Positions 32,958-42,072 of a stretch of 64,000 nucleotides of DNA are shown here, piece after piece (position 1 is the stretch's first letter; every line of letters starts with the position of its first letter). The notes under the pieces were generated by a model, which did no database searches, was not told the origin of the DNA, and was given only the letters and a program-made list of their open reading frames with translations. The stretch lies in the NCBI RefSeq assembly GCF_900142735.1, contig NZ_FRBY01000008.1, positions 1 through 64,000 on the forward strand, given 5' to 3'. Source of the DNA: Flavobacterium saccharophilum (GTDB taxonomy: Bacteria; Bacteroidota; Bacteroidia; Flavobacteriales; Flavobacteriaceae). Both the position numbers and the translations under genes were made by a program.

Positions 32958-35789
32958 TTATTCCAATTCTTTCTTTAAAAACTTAGCCGTATAGCTTTTT
33001 TTATTTTTCGCTACTTCTTCAGGAGTTCCTTTGGCGATCAATTGTCCGCCGCCTTTTCCGCCTTCAGGACCAATATCAATAATATAATCAGCAAGCTTTA
33101 TTACATCCATATTGTGCTCGATGACCAGAATGGTATTTCCTTTGTCTACCAATTTATTGATCACATCCATTAAAACACGAATATCTTCAAAGTGCAAACC
33201 TGTGGTTGGTTCATCTAGTATATAAAAGGTATTTCCGGTGTCTTTTTTAGATAATTCTCCAGCCAGTTTAATACGTTGTGCCTCGCCGCCAGAGAGTGTT
33301 GTGCTTTGTTGACCAAGCGTAATATATCCTAAACCAACATCCTGAATTGTTTTTACTTTTCTATAAATTTTCGGGATATTCTCGAAAAACGGAACTGCTT
33401 CATCAACCGTCATATTCAAAACATCCGAAATTGATTTTCCTTTGTATCGAATTTCCAGCGTTTCTCTGTTAAAACGTTTTCCCTGACACGTTTCGCATTC
33501 TACATAAACGTCTGGTAAAAAGTTCATTTCGATAGTTCTAACTCCAGAACCTTCACAGGTTTCGCAACGTCCGCCTTTTACATTAAAACTAAAACGTCCG
33601 GCTTTATAACCACGAATCATACTCTCAGAAGTCATCGTAAACAGGTTTCTGATTTCAGTAAAAACTTCAGTATAAGTCGCGGGATTTGAACGTGGTGTTC
33701 TTCCAATCGGACTTTGGTCGATATCAATTACTTTATCAATATGTTCTAAACCTTCTATTTTTTTATAAGGTTGTGGTTTTTTTACACCATTAAAATAATA
33801 GGCGTTTAAAATGGGGTAGAGTGTTTCATTTATTAAAGTCGATTTTCCACTTCCTGAGACTCCCGTCACGCAAATCAATTGGCCTAGAGGCAATTCAATA
33901 GAAACGTTTTTCAGGTTGTTTCCAGTTGCTCCAGTCAGTTTTAGGAACTTGCCATTTCCTTTACGACGTTCTTTTGGTATCTCTAGTTTCATCGTACCAT
34001 TCAAATATTGAGCAGTAATCGTATTCGATTTTAAAGTTTCGGCCGGAGTTCCAATACTGATAATTTCGCCTCCGTACTTTCCCGCTTTCGGACCAATATC
34101 AATTACATAATCGGCACGTTCGATCATGTCTTTGTCGTGTTCCACCACGATAACAGAATTACCAATATCGCGTAATTGTTCCAAAGAATGAATTAGCTTT
34201 TCATTGTCTCTTTGGTGCAAACCAATGCTTGGCTCATCCAAAATATATAAAACACCAACCAATTGTGAACCGATTTGGGTTGCTAAACGTATACGCTGTG
34301 CCTCACCACCAGAAAGTGATTTTGAACTTCGGCTTAAAGCCAAATAATTCAAACCAACATTCATAAGGAAGTTCAATCGATCTTTGATTTCTTTAACTAC
34401 TTCAGAAGCGATCAAAAGTTGTTTGTCTGTTAAATGACTATTTAAATCCTGAAACCAGGCTGTTAAGTCAGAGATATCCATATCACACAATTCTGTGATA
34501 TTTTTTCCATTAACTCTAAAAAATTGCGCTTCTTTTTTCAAACGTGAACCATCACAAACGGGACAATTTACTTCATCCATGAAATCTTTTGCCCAACGTT
34601 TTATAGTGGTTGAAGAAGTTTCGTCAAACTGATTTTTGATGAAATGCGAGATTCCTTCAAAATCTATTTTATAATCGCGGGTAACTCCTAAATCTTTAGA
34701 ATTAACAACGAATTTATCCTTACCTCCATGCAAAATCATGATCATGGCTTCCTCTGGAATTTTCTCAATTGGGTCTGTTATCTTGAAACTGAATTTTTCT
34801 CCAATAACTTCCAATTGCTTGAAAATCCAGGAAGATTTATATTCGCCAAGTGGAGCAAAACCACCTGCTTTAATGGATAATTTCGGATTCGGAATAATCT
34901 TTTTGATATTGATTTCGTGGACCGTTCCCAAACCATTACAATGCGGACAAGCACCTTTTGGAGAGTTAAATGAAAACAAATTCGGTTCCGGATTCTGATA
35001 CGAAATTCCTGTTGAAGGACACATTAAATTCCTGCTGAAATAACGTACTTCATTGCTATCCTGATCTAAAATCATCAAGACATTCTCGCCATGATGCATG
35101 GCAGTATTAATACTTTCAGACAAACGTTTTTGATTGTCCTCCGTATCTTCAATCAACATTCTGTCGACTACAATTTCGATATCGTGTGTTTTATAACGAT
35201 CCAGTTTCATTCCTGAAACCAAATCCTGAACTTCACCATTTACACGAACCTTAAGGAATCCCTGTTTGGTAATTTGTTGGAATAATTCGGCATAATGTCC
35301 TTTTCTGGCTCTAATAATCGGAGCTAAAATATTGATACGTTTCCCATTAAAGTCCTGAATAATCAAATCTTTAATTTGTTCATCAGAATAAGAAACCATT
35401 TTCTCGCCTGTGTTGTAACTGTAAGCGTCAGCACCACGAGCGTATAAAAGTCTTAGGAAATCGTATATTTCAGTAATAGTTCCAACAGTCGAACGCGGAC
35501 TTTTACTGGTTGTTTTTTGTTCAATTGCGATTACTGGAGATAGTCCGTCAATCTTATCAACATCAGGGCGTTCTAAGCCTCCAAGAAACTGTCTGGCATA
35601 AGCCGAAAAAGTCTCCACATAACGACGTTGTCCTTCAGCATAAATCGTATCAAATGCCAAAGATGATTTTCCCGATCCTGATAAACCGGTAATTACAACC
35701 AGTTTTTCACGCGGAATTGAAATATCGATATTTTTTAGATTATGAACTCTTGCGCCAAGAACTTCAATAGTATTGTCTTTTTCTAACAT
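32958..35789 (-). CDS. uvrA: Excinuclease ABC subunit A
   Basis: A 943-residue UvrA, the damage-recognition ATPase of nucleotide excision repair. It has two ABC modules with Walker A GLSGSGKSSLAFDTIYAEG and GVSGSGKSTLI. The signatures are LSGGEAQRIRLA (twice). Zinc-binding CPHCNGLG and CETCEGSG with CETCQGKRF are intact, as is the IDQSPIGRTPRSNPATYT segment. An in-frame TTG four codons upstream is less likely than ATG 35789 (MLEKDNTIEV). No SOS-type box could be recognised. The family and completeness are clear. Confidence 0.97.
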   Translation of the reverse strand: MLEKDNTIEVLGARVHNLKNIDISIPREKLVVITGLSGSGKSSLAFDTIYAEGQRRYVETFSAYARQFLGGLERPDVDKIDGLSPVIAIEQKTTSKSPRSTVGTITEIYDFLRLLYARGADAYSYNTGEKMVSYSDEQIKDLIIQDFNGKRINILAPIIRARKGHYAELFQQITKQGFLKVRVNGEVQDLVSGMKLDRYKTHDIEIVVDRMLIEDTEDNQKRLSESINTAMHHGENVLMILDQDSNEVRYFSRNLMCPSTGISYQNPEPNLFSFNSPKGACPHCNGLGTVHEINIKKIIPNPKLSIKAGGFAPLGEYKSSWIFKQLEVIGEKFSFKITDPIEKIPEEAMIMILHGGKDKFVVNSKDLGVTRDYKIDFEGISHFIKNQFDETSSTTIKRWAKDFMDEVNCPVCDGSRLKKEAQFFRVNGKNITELCDMDISDLTAWFQDLNSHLTDKQLLIASEVVKEIKDRLNFLMNVGLNYLALSRSSKSLSGGEAQRIRLATQIGSQLVGVLYILDEPSIGLHQRDNEKLIHSLEQLRDIGNSVIVVEHDKDMIERADYVIDIGPKAGKYGGEIISIGTPAETLKSNTITAQYLNGTMKLEIPKERRKGNGKFLKLTGATGNNLKNVSIELPLGQLICVTGVSGSGKSTLINETLYPILNAYYFNGVKKPQPYKKIEGLEHIDKVIDIDQSPIGRTPRSNPATYTEVFTEIRNLFTMTSESMIRGYKAGRFSFNVKGGRCETCEGSGVRTIEMNFLPDVYVECETCQGKRFNRETLEIRYKGKSISDVLNMTVDEAVPFFENIPKIYRKVKTIQDVGLGYITLGQQSTTLSGGEAQRIKLAGELSKKDTGNTFYILDEPTTGLHFEDIRVLMDVINKLVDKGNTILVIEHNMDVIKLADYIIDIGPEGGKGGGQLIAKGTPEEVAKNKKSYTAKFLKKELE

Positions 35790-35871
35790 AATTTTGAGCA
35801 AAACGCAAAGTTACCACTTTGATTTGTTCTTTTAATACTAGAGTACAAAACTTTATGTTACAATTAGTAAC

Positions 35872-35901
35872 AAAAAACGCTAGTGTGAACTAGCGTTTTT
35901 T
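35872..35901 (-). terminator. Terminator after the small membrane-protein genes
   Basis: AAAAAACGCTAGT and ACTAGCGTTTTTT pair around GTGA. It lies 18 bp beyond the stop of the 84-residue protein on the minus strand and separates this unit from uvrA. Confidence 0.85.
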
Positions 35902-35919
35902 AATTTTTAGATTTTCATT

Positions 35920-36174
35920 TTATTCCATTCCTAGTCCTAGAGTCTGTAAAATTCCAACTATCCATACTATTGGTTTCCATAGAACTATAAAGCCTATTAT
36001 TGATAAAATCGAAAAGACTGACCAGTACCAAAAACCGCCATCAGATGAGAAAATAGGAAACCATTCATTTAGTAACATATAAATTCCAAATGGAATTGCT
36101 GCTAAAACTAATAATACCCAAACAATGCATTTTATAATAAAAACGATAAAATTTAATAATAATTGAAATAACAT
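35920..36174 (-). CDS. Small membrane protein near the WYL/GTPase locus
   Basis: An 84-residue very hydrophobic protein with two long membrane segments (NFIVFIIKCIVWVLLVLAAI and SVFSILSIIGFIVLWKPIVW) and tryptophan-rich loops. No family is recognised. It follows the 71-residue protein by 62 bp in the same direction and ends before a strong terminator. The pair therefore probably forms one transcript from the operator-containing promoter at about 36470-36510. That placement, not sequence, suggests it belongs with the WYL regulator and IRG-like GTPase. Confidence 0.72.
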   Translation of the reverse strand: MLFQLLLNFIVFIIKCIVWVLLVLAAIPFGIYMLLNEWFPIFSSDGGFWYWSVFSILSIIGFIVLWKPIVWIVGILQTLGLGME

Positions 36175-36236
36175 AATTTTGTAAGTTTATGACTTTCGTC
36201 TGATTAAAAATGATTTACTTAATAATAGTTTGTATT

Positions 36237-36452
36237 TTAGCTTTTGAAATTAGAGGATGACTTTTCATCATCTAAAGCAGTCATCAAACCCGTTACTAAT
36301 AGCGAAAGGCCAACACCAATCATACCTCCTGTTTGCGGGTTTTTACCCAAATGATTTGCAATTGCCATTCCTGCGGCTGCACCTGAAGTCAGAATGGTAC
36401 TCAAACTACTAAAGTCCATTTCTGTGTTTTGTTTTTTGAAAAGATTTTTCAT
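36237..36452 (-). CDS. Small glycine-rich protein, first gene under the WYL-locus promoter
   Basis: A 71-residue protein: a polar N-terminus (MKNLFKKQNTEMDFSS), then a Gly/Ala-rich stretch (ILTSGAAAGMAIANHLG) and a hydrophobic segment (GGMIGVGLSLLVTGLMTALD), ending in an acidic and serine-rich tail. The pattern is that of a small membrane-inserting or membrane-associated peptide. It starts 125 bp from the divergent WYL regulator gene, and an operator-like palindrome (36491-36511) lies 39 bp upstream of its ATG. A -7 box-like TAATTTCG lies between them. I do not recognise a family. Confidence 0.7.
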   Translation of the reverse strand: MKNLFKKQNTEMDFSSLSTILTSGAAAGMAIANHLGKNPQTGGMIGVGLSLLVTGLMTALDDEKSSSNFKS

Positions 36453-36490
36453 GATACTTTATTTTAAATTGATTACGAAATTATAATCTG

Positions 36491-36511
36491 AAACTGTCAA
36501 TTGTTGTCAGT
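36491..36511. promoter_or_regulatory. Operator-like palindrome 1 (WYL locus)
   Basis: AAACTGTCA, 5 bases, TGTCAGT. It has the same arm sequence and spacer length as sites 36529-36563 and 38741-38761. It sits just upstream of a TAATTTCG -7-like box for the minus-strand small-protein gene. Confidence 0.7.
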
Positions 36512-36528
36512 GTAAAATAAAATGATAA

Positions 36529-36563
36529 TAAAACAAACTGACAGTAATTGTCAGTTTGTTTTA
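36529..36563. promoter_or_regulatory. Operator-like palindrome 2, perfect 15-bp arms
   Basis: The core AAACTGACA-N5-TGTCAGTTT is extended to perfect 15-bp arms (36529-36543 and 36549-36563). It touches TATTTTCG (36565-36572), a -7-like box only 5 bases from the WYL ATG at 36577. A bound protein would block this promoter. Autorepression by the WYL protein is the simplest reading. Confidence 0.75.
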
Positions 36564-36576
36564 CTATTTTCGTAGT

Positions 36577-37503
36577 ATGAAAATTAAAGAAAAGCCGAAT
36601 TTCAACAACCCTCAAGTTTATCAAACCAAACAATTAGTAGAAATTCTTAAGAAGTTTCCTTTTGAGAGTATGGAAAATTTAATTAATTATATTAGTCCTA
36701 CTAGAGAAAATAAAATAAGTGAACGTACTTTTCATAGAATAAAAGCTACTTTAAGAGATGATTATGGTATTGTAATTAAATATTCGAGAGCTAATCAAGG
36801 GTTTTATTTAGATGAAGAAAAATCGATTAATATCGAATCGTTTTTAAGTCATATGGAAATTTTGGCTACTGGTGAACAGATTTCCCATAATCTAAATGGA
36901 AATAATAATTCGTTATCGTTTATTGAGTTTGAAAATAAATCTGCAATAGAGGTAATTCCTAATTTTAAATCTGTTTTAGACGCAATACAACAAAATTTGC
37001 CTATTACTTTTGTACACAGTAGTTTTTATTATTATAAAGAAATAAAAGAGCAGGAATACACTTTAAAACCTTATTATTTAAAACAATATCAAAATCGTTG
37101 GTACGTGGTAGGTGAAACTCAAAAGGGCTATCGTACATTTGGTTTAGACAGAATAAAAAGTGTTGAAACAGGGATTGAAAAATTCAAATCGAAAATAAAT
37201 GAAGCTAAAGAAAAATTTTCTAATGTTGTCGGCCTGAATAGTATGGATCATGAATTACAAACTATAAAGCTTTCTTTCCATATTTCGCAAAAACTATATG
37301 TTGAATCATTGCCTTTGCATAGTTCCCAAAAAGAAATTAATCTTGACAATGATAAATCATTTGATATTTCATTAAACATCCATCCTAATTTCGAGTTCAG
37401 TCAGCAAATTTTGAAATATGGCAGTTTGGTAAAAGTTTTAGAACCAAAATGGCTAGCGGATGAGATCAAGGAGGAATTAAGGAGAGGCTTTGAGAATTAC
37501 TAA
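36577..37503 (+). CDS. WYL-domain transcriptional regulator
   Basis: A 308-residue regulator (from ATG 36577; a TTG seven codons earlier is less likely). The N-terminal part (about 1-90) is a winged-helix-like DNA-binding region (ISERTFHRIKATLRDDYGI). The middle part has the WYL core LKPYYLKQYQNRWYVVGE with GLDRIKSVE, and the C-terminal part is a WYL-extension-like region ending WLADEIKEELRRGFENY. WYL proteins sense ligands, often nucleotides or DNA ends, and commonly control phage-defence genes. It is divergent from two small membrane-protein genes and convergent with an IRG-like GTPase. Matching palindromes in both control regions make it the likely regulator of all of them. Confidence 0.88.
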   Translation: MKIKEKPNFNNPQVYQTKQLVEILKKFPFESMENLINYISPTRENKISERTFHRIKATLRDDYGIVIKYSRANQGFYLDEEKSINIESFLSHMEILATGEQISHNLNGNNNSLSFIEFENKSAIEVIPNFKSVLDAIQQNLPITFVHSSFYYYKEIKEQEYTLKPYYLKQYQNRWYVVGETQKGYRTFGLDRIKSVETGIEKFKSKINEAKEKFSNVVGLNSMDHELQTIKLSFHISQKLYVESLPLHSSQKEINLDNDKSFDISLNIHPNFEFSQQILKYGSLVKVLEPKWLADEIKEELRRGFENY

Positions 37504-37511
37504 AATCATAA

Positions 37512-37548
37512 AAAAGGTTCAACTTGTAATGCTTTAGTTGAACCTTTT
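37512..37548. terminator. Bidirectional terminator between WYL and GTPase genes
   Basis: AAAAGGTTCAACT and AGTTGAACCTTTT form a 13-bp stem with an 11-base loop. It lies between the convergent WYL (stop 37503) and GTPase (stop 37553) genes. Confidence 0.85.
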
Positions 37549-37552
37549 AAAT

Positions 37553-38668
37553 TTAACGTGTTATTTCAGCTTGACTTTTGATTAAAATTTCACGTACTAA
37601 TGCTTCCGAATCTTCAATTAAATCAGAACCAAAACTATCTGTCATTTTGTATCCAATTCCAGCCGCTGCAATTTGTCCAACAAAAGGAATATATTTTAAT
37701 ACTTCTTTAGAACCTATATTCACTGCTAATCTCTTCAATAACATCATTATTCCTTCTCTAGCAACAAATTTAGCTGCATATTGTGCGGCTTTTGTTTTAA
37801 TGATTGTGAAATTTGCATTATTTCCCATTCTTCTTGATAATTCAGTAATACTTTTTTCGTCTAAACCATAAATCTTTTGAATCTCTTTTGACATTGTCAA
37901 TAAAATCGCAATATCTAAACTTATGTCTAAACCAGGAATTGGATTGATTCCATTAGCAGCAGCCGAATATGCACCATAAGAAACTGCTTTTCTTGCTAGA
38001 ATACTTTTTTCTTTTAAAATTTGTTCATTCAGAGGAGCAACATCAGCCATAAAACGTTGTTTTTTGATTCCTGTCAAATTTTGCTCAATGTCTATTAATA
38101 ATTTTGACAAATCCATTTTTAAGGGTTCTCTCGAAGAAGTTAAATAAATACCTTTAATTTCAATATTCCCAATATTGCTTATAATGTCATTTTTTACTTT
38201 TTCAAAAACTTCATATTCTGTCAAATTATCATCATGCTTTCCGTTTCTGATAGATTCATCCATTTTTGTACGAACCACATAAACTGGTCTTCCAATTCTA
38301 ATCATTTCTTTTATTAACCAAATGTCATTCTCATAAAATCGATTTGCAGTTACAACAACTACTGCATCAAAACTCTCCAAATTACAAATTTCTAAATATG
38401 ATTTAACTGGGAATTTTTCAGTTCCACATCCTGGTAAATCCGAAAAATGAATTCCATTACTAGTATATTTTTTTATGTGTAAAGTTGTTTCTGTTATTCC
38501 GACGTCTGCAACTTTTCTACCAACAATTGCATTAATTAATGATGATTTTCCTGCACCACTTTGTCCAGAAATGGCAATATTTACAGTTGCGTTTTTCATA
38601 GCATCATATTCCTTTTTTAAATTCTCGATAATTGTTGTGATTTCTTGAGTTCCAAATACTGTCTCCAT
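37553..38668 (-). CDS. IRG-like GTPase (bacterial immunity-related GTPase relative)
   Basis: A 371-residue GTPase. G1 is ISGQSGAGKSS (residues 33-43) with a possible switch Thr at 61-62. G3 is DLPGCGTEKFP (77-87), and G4 is RTKMD (133-137). SYLEICNLESFDAVVVVTAN after G3 and YVVRTKMD follow the pattern of vertebrate immunity-related GTPases. The C-terminal half (about 220-371) is helical and starts with NPIPGLDISLDIAILL then IQKIYGLDE, as in IRG/DUF697 proteins. It ends with hydrophobic segments (YIPFVGQIAAAGIGYK) suited to membrane contact. IRG proteins act on membranes. Here an operator copy 73 bp upstream links it to the WYL regulator. A role in envelope stress or phage response is inference. 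Confidence 0.85.
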   Translation of the reverse strand: METVFGTQEITTIIENLKKEYDAMKNATVNIAISGQSGAGKSSLINAIVGRKVADVGITETTLHIKKYTSNGIHFSDLPGCGTEKFPVKSYLEICNLESFDAVVVVTANRFYENDIWLIKEMIRIGRPVYVVRTKMDESIRNGKHDDNLTEYEVFEKVKNDIISNIGNIEIKGIYLTSSREPLKMDLSKLLIDIEQNLTGIKKQRFMADVAPLNEQILKEKSILARKAVSYGAYSAAANGINPIPGLDISLDIAILLTMSKEIQKIYGLDEKSITELSRRMGNNANFTIIKTKAAQYAAKFVAREGIMMLLKRLAVNIGSKEVLKYIPFVGQIAAAGIGYKMTDSFGSDLIEDSEALVREILIKSQAEITR

Positions 38669-38740
38669 TGTTGTTTTTTATTTAATTTATAATTTATTTC
38701 GAAATATATTGATCAATAATTTAAGTAAAACTACCCTTTG

Positions 38741-38761
38741 AAACTGTCATTTTATGTCAGT
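38741..38761. promoter_or_regulatory. Operator-like palindrome 3, upstream of the GTPase
   Basis: AAACTGTCA, 5 bases (TTTTA), TGTCAGT. The arms are identical to palindrome 1, 2.2 kb away, and share the 5-base spacer; the spacer sequence itself differs. It ends 73 bp before the GTPase ATG at 38668. Confidence 0.72.
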
Positions 38762-39028
38762 AATAAATTATTGAAATGTAGCGCTGTGTAATTGAGTTCT
38801 TTTAATTTAGTTTTTAGAGGTTTTTGAGAGACGATTTAATAAAGCTTGATGTCAAGCCAGATCTACTTGAACTCTTTTACTACGCTAATCGAAATAAAAA
38901 TGAGGCATAGTAAAAATTTAGTTTTGTTAGTCTTCAAAAATAAATCATCACAAATTCTCTAATTTTTTTACCTTTTGAAAGTCATCTTATTTAACACGAA
39001 AGCATCTTTCTATACTATAAAAAGAAAA

Positions 39029-39056
39029 AAGCACTTGTAATCGTTAACAAGTGCTT
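39029..39056 (-). terminator. Terminator of the LytTR/propeller-kinase operon
   Basis: AAGCACTTGT and ACAAGTGCTT pair around 8 bases; on the minus strand a T-rich run follows. It lies 23 bp after the kinase stop at 39079. Confidence 0.8.
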
Positions 39057-39078
39057 CTACATTATGAGTGCGAAAAAA

Positions 39079-42072
39079 TTAAACCAAAAGTAAAATAGTG
39101 ACTATTGTACCATTATTTTCGGTAAAAGTAATTTCGATAGGATCTTTTAATTCCTGCAAAAGTGAAAGTCGCTCTTTTGTAAGCTGAATTCCTTTTGACT
39201 GATGTAGTTTATTTTTTTTTGAGGCCTTAATTCCTAATCCGTTATCGGTGATTTTACATTCTAAAATAGTTTCTGAAATCATTTTAAACGAAATGATCAA
39301 TTGGGGAGCAACACTTGATTCATTAAAAGCATGAACAAAAACATTCTCAACAAAAGGCTGTAAAAGCATTGTTGGAATTTTGGTAAAACAAGTATCTACT
39401 TTTGGTGAAATTTGAATTTCGAAATCTATTCGATTATCAAAACGCATGTTTTCGATCATAATGTAACCTTCAAGATATTCTATTTCTTCATCAATCGTTA
39501 TTTTTTGTTTAGATGAGTTTTCTAATGTTTTTCGAATTAATTTTGAAAATTCGCTAATGTAGAGGAGGGAGTTGTCAATGTCGTTACTTATTATAAAATC
39601 CTGGATAGCATTCATAGCATTAAAAGTAAAATGTGGATTCATTTGACTCAATAATGCTTCAAGTTTGGTCTCGGCAATACGGCGCTGGATGATGGTTTTT
39701 TCATTAGATTTTCTTTTTATTCGAATAAAAATATAAATCATTAGCCCTGATAAACAAATAATAGTTATTGTAATAAACCACCAGCTTAACCAAAATGGAG
39801 GCAGAATTTTAATTTGCAGAATACTGAAAAACCTTGATTTTCCGGCATTCATATCAAAAACTTCAAGCTCTAGATTGTAGTTTCCGAAGGGCAGGTAAGG
39901 TAAAAATAAATTGGTTTTTTCGCTATAAGGACTCCAGCGATTATTCTCATTTAAACGATATCTGAATTTTAATTTGTTGGGAAATGAATGTCCTTTTGGA
40001 ACAAAATCAATTGATAAAGAATTGTGCTTGTAGTCTGAAATTAATTGTTTAGAATGGTATCTGAACCATTTATATTCTGAAGGCTTTAACGGAGTATTAT
40101 TTATTGCAATAGAACTTATTCCAATTTCAGAAACAGTTAACTGAGCCGCAATCAAACGATTTAAATCTATTGTATAAAAACCTTTTTGGGTTCCCAGCCA
40201 TAATGTGCTATTAAAAATTTGAGAAGTTGTAATTCGGCAATCTTTTAAACCTTGTTCTTTATCAATTAGTCTAATAATACCGTCTTTGTAAATATTGATA
40301 CCCTTTTCTGTACCTATCAAAATGTAATTCTTATAAGATTCCAGGAATAAAATAGTATTCCCAATAATCTGTTTTTTTGAAATTGTTTTTAGGATTTTAA
40401 AAAATTTTGAATCGTCAATAACAAAAACATCACCAAATTCAGCGGCTAAAATAAGTTGCCCTTTATTGTTTTTTGTAATGTGTTTAAACTTTTTTTCTTT
40501 CCAGATTCCATCTGCCAGATACGATTTAAACTGATTCTTTTCATATACATAAACACCATTAAAAACAGATAAGAGATATGTCTTGTTATTATTGGTTAAA
40601 ATTTTTACGATGTATTGCGGCGTATTTTTTTCAAACTTTGAATAATGGTTGTTTTTTAAAGTTTTTAAATCCTCATAAATGCGAACTCCGGCATAAGTGA
40701 TCGTTTCAATTAATTTATTATTATAAGTAAAACCAATTTTTAAACTATGCTTAGGTAAGTAACTAGTTATTACATAATTTTTATCGATTTCAAAAATTCC
40801 TATATTACTATTGATCCATAAAGAATTTTGGTTTTTTACGATTTCGTAAAACTCAATTTGATTTGTGGGAATATTAAAATTTAATTCAAAATCCCTGGAT
40901 TCAGCTGATTGTTTGCGAAGAATATCTTTTCCTTTTTTGTAAAAATTCATTTCAGTTTTCTTAAAATGTTCAAGTGAAATAGATTTTATAACTTGCTGTT
41001 TAGAGTTTAGAATTTTTACCCCTCTGGTTTCTAATATTAATTTATGATTATTAAAATTTTCAAAATCTATAATGGATGAACCATCAAAGGAATTATAGTT
41101 AATGATTTTATCCAACCTCACCTGATAAATTCCATTGTTGTTAGAACCAACATACAGGATATCGTTAAATTGATCGTACACAACATTTAATAATACTTTA
41201 GAATCAATTCCGTATGCAGATGAAACATCCGTCATTTTATCTTTTGCAATAGTATAAAGCCCACCATCGGGAGTATAAACGCCCCAGGCGGCTGCAAATA
41301 TGGTATCTCTCTTGTCTTTTGCAAATTGCCAGACAAACGATTTTCCAAAATTTACAGATGATTTGTCTCCTTTTGAAATTTTATTAAAATCAAATTTGTT
41401 AATATGACCTTCGTTTCCGCTATAAAGTGTAGAGCCAAAAAGACATAATGAATAAGAGTTTTTATGTAAAATAATAGGTACTACGCGCGGATTCGAAGTT
41501 GATTCATCAATTTTAAACAAACCTTCAAAAGTTGAAGTAAAATATACTACACCATCATACTCAACAAAGGCTAAAGAAATAAAATCTTCTTTGTGTTCCG
41601 GAACTTTTGGAGTTACAAGTTTGTTTGTTTTGATGTCAATTATAGAAACGCCCTGTTCTGTACCTACATAAACTTTGTTTTTAAAAGGGAAAACTTTTCT
41701 TGTTTTATTAGCAAGAAGTCCGTCTTTAATTGTGAAAACAGTAAATTTTTTGCCATCAAATTTACTCACGCCGCCGCCATAACTGGCAAACCACATATTT
41801 CCGTCTGCATCTTCATTAATATCCCAACAACTGTTATGACCTAAACCATTGCTTTCATCAATCGTGGTAAAAGTTCCGTTTTCCATTCTTGAAATTCCGT
41901 TTTCGGTGCCTATCCACAAAATACTTTTAGAATCTAAAAATAATGAACGAACCGCATTATTGGGCAGACCGTCTGAAGTAGTAAAATTTTTTGATGGAAA
42001 ATATTGACCAAAAGCAAATGATGAAATAAAAAGAAAAAAGAACTGAAAGAAAATCTTATTTAGTGATAGCAT
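39079..42072 (-). CDS. Propeller-domain sensor histidine kinase (LytS-type)
   Basis: A 997-residue membrane sensor. The signal peptide MLSLNKIFFQFFFLFISSFAF is followed by about 650 residues of two-component regulator propeller repeats (motifs such as GLPNNAVRSLFLD, LWIGTENGIS, IGTEKGINIY, LWLGTQKGFY). Then come a Y_Y_Y-type Ig domain (FRYRLNENNRWSPYSEK), one transmembrane helix (WFITITIICLSGLMIYIFI) and a His_kinase domain. The phosphorylated His is in LLSQMNPHFTFNAMNAIQDF, with ATP-site DNGLGIK and GIQLTKERL. Starting at ATG 42072 it overlaps the response regulator by 17 bp. It probably senses an extracellular ligand. Confidence 0.9.
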   Translation of the reverse strand: MLSLNKIFFQFFFLFISSFAFGQYFPSKNFTTSDGLPNNAVRSLFLDSKSILWIGTENGISRMENGTFTTIDESNGLGHNSCWDINEDADGNMWFASYGGGVSKFDGKKFTVFTIKDGLLANKTRKVFPFKNKVYVGTEQGVSIIDIKTNKLVTPKVPEHKEDFISLAFVEYDGVVYFTSTFEGLFKIDESTSNPRVVPIILHKNSYSLCLFGSTLYSGNEGHINKFDFNKISKGDKSSVNFGKSFVWQFAKDKRDTIFAAAWGVYTPDGGLYTIAKDKMTDVSSAYGIDSKVLLNVVYDQFNDILYVGSNNNGIYQVRLDKIINYNSFDGSSIIDFENFNNHKLILETRGVKILNSKQQVIKSISLEHFKKTEMNFYKKGKDILRKQSAESRDFELNFNIPTNQIEFYEIVKNQNSLWINSNIGIFEIDKNYVITSYLPKHSLKIGFTYNNKLIETITYAGVRIYEDLKTLKNNHYSKFEKNTPQYIVKILTNNNKTYLLSVFNGVYVYEKNQFKSYLADGIWKEKKFKHITKNNKGQLILAAEFGDVFVIDDSKFFKILKTISKKQIIGNTILFLESYKNYILIGTEKGINIYKDGIIRLIDKEQGLKDCRITTSQIFNSTLWLGTQKGFYTIDLNRLIAAQLTVSEIGISSIAINNTPLKPSEYKWFRYHSKQLISDYKHNSLSIDFVPKGHSFPNKLKFRYRLNENNRWSPYSEKTNLFLPYLPFGNYNLELEVFDMNAGKSRFFSILQIKILPPFWLSWWFITITIICLSGLMIYIFIRIKRKSNEKTIIQRRIAETKLEALLSQMNPHFTFNAMNAIQDFIISNDIDNSLLYISEFSKLIRKTLENSSKQKITIDEEIEYLEGYIMIENMRFDNRIDFEIQISPKVDTCFTKIPTMLLQPFVENVFVHAFNESSVAPQLIISFKMISETILECKITDNGLGIKASKKNKLHQSKGIQLTKERLSLLQELKDPIEITFTENNGTIVTILLLV

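Larger units (their letters stand above)
38669..39078. other. Intergenic region upstream of the IRG-like GTPase
   Basis: About 410 bp. It contains the third operator (38741-38761), a -7-like TATATTTC on the minus strand between it and the GTPase start, and a terminator for the next minus-strand gene at its right end. The middle (38770-39010) has no feature I can name. Confidence 0.5.

Noticed and set aside
36556..36576. Upstream TTG start of the WYL regulator
   Set aside because: It would begin inside the perfect operator palindrome and adds residues with no conserved role; ATG 36577 is preferred.
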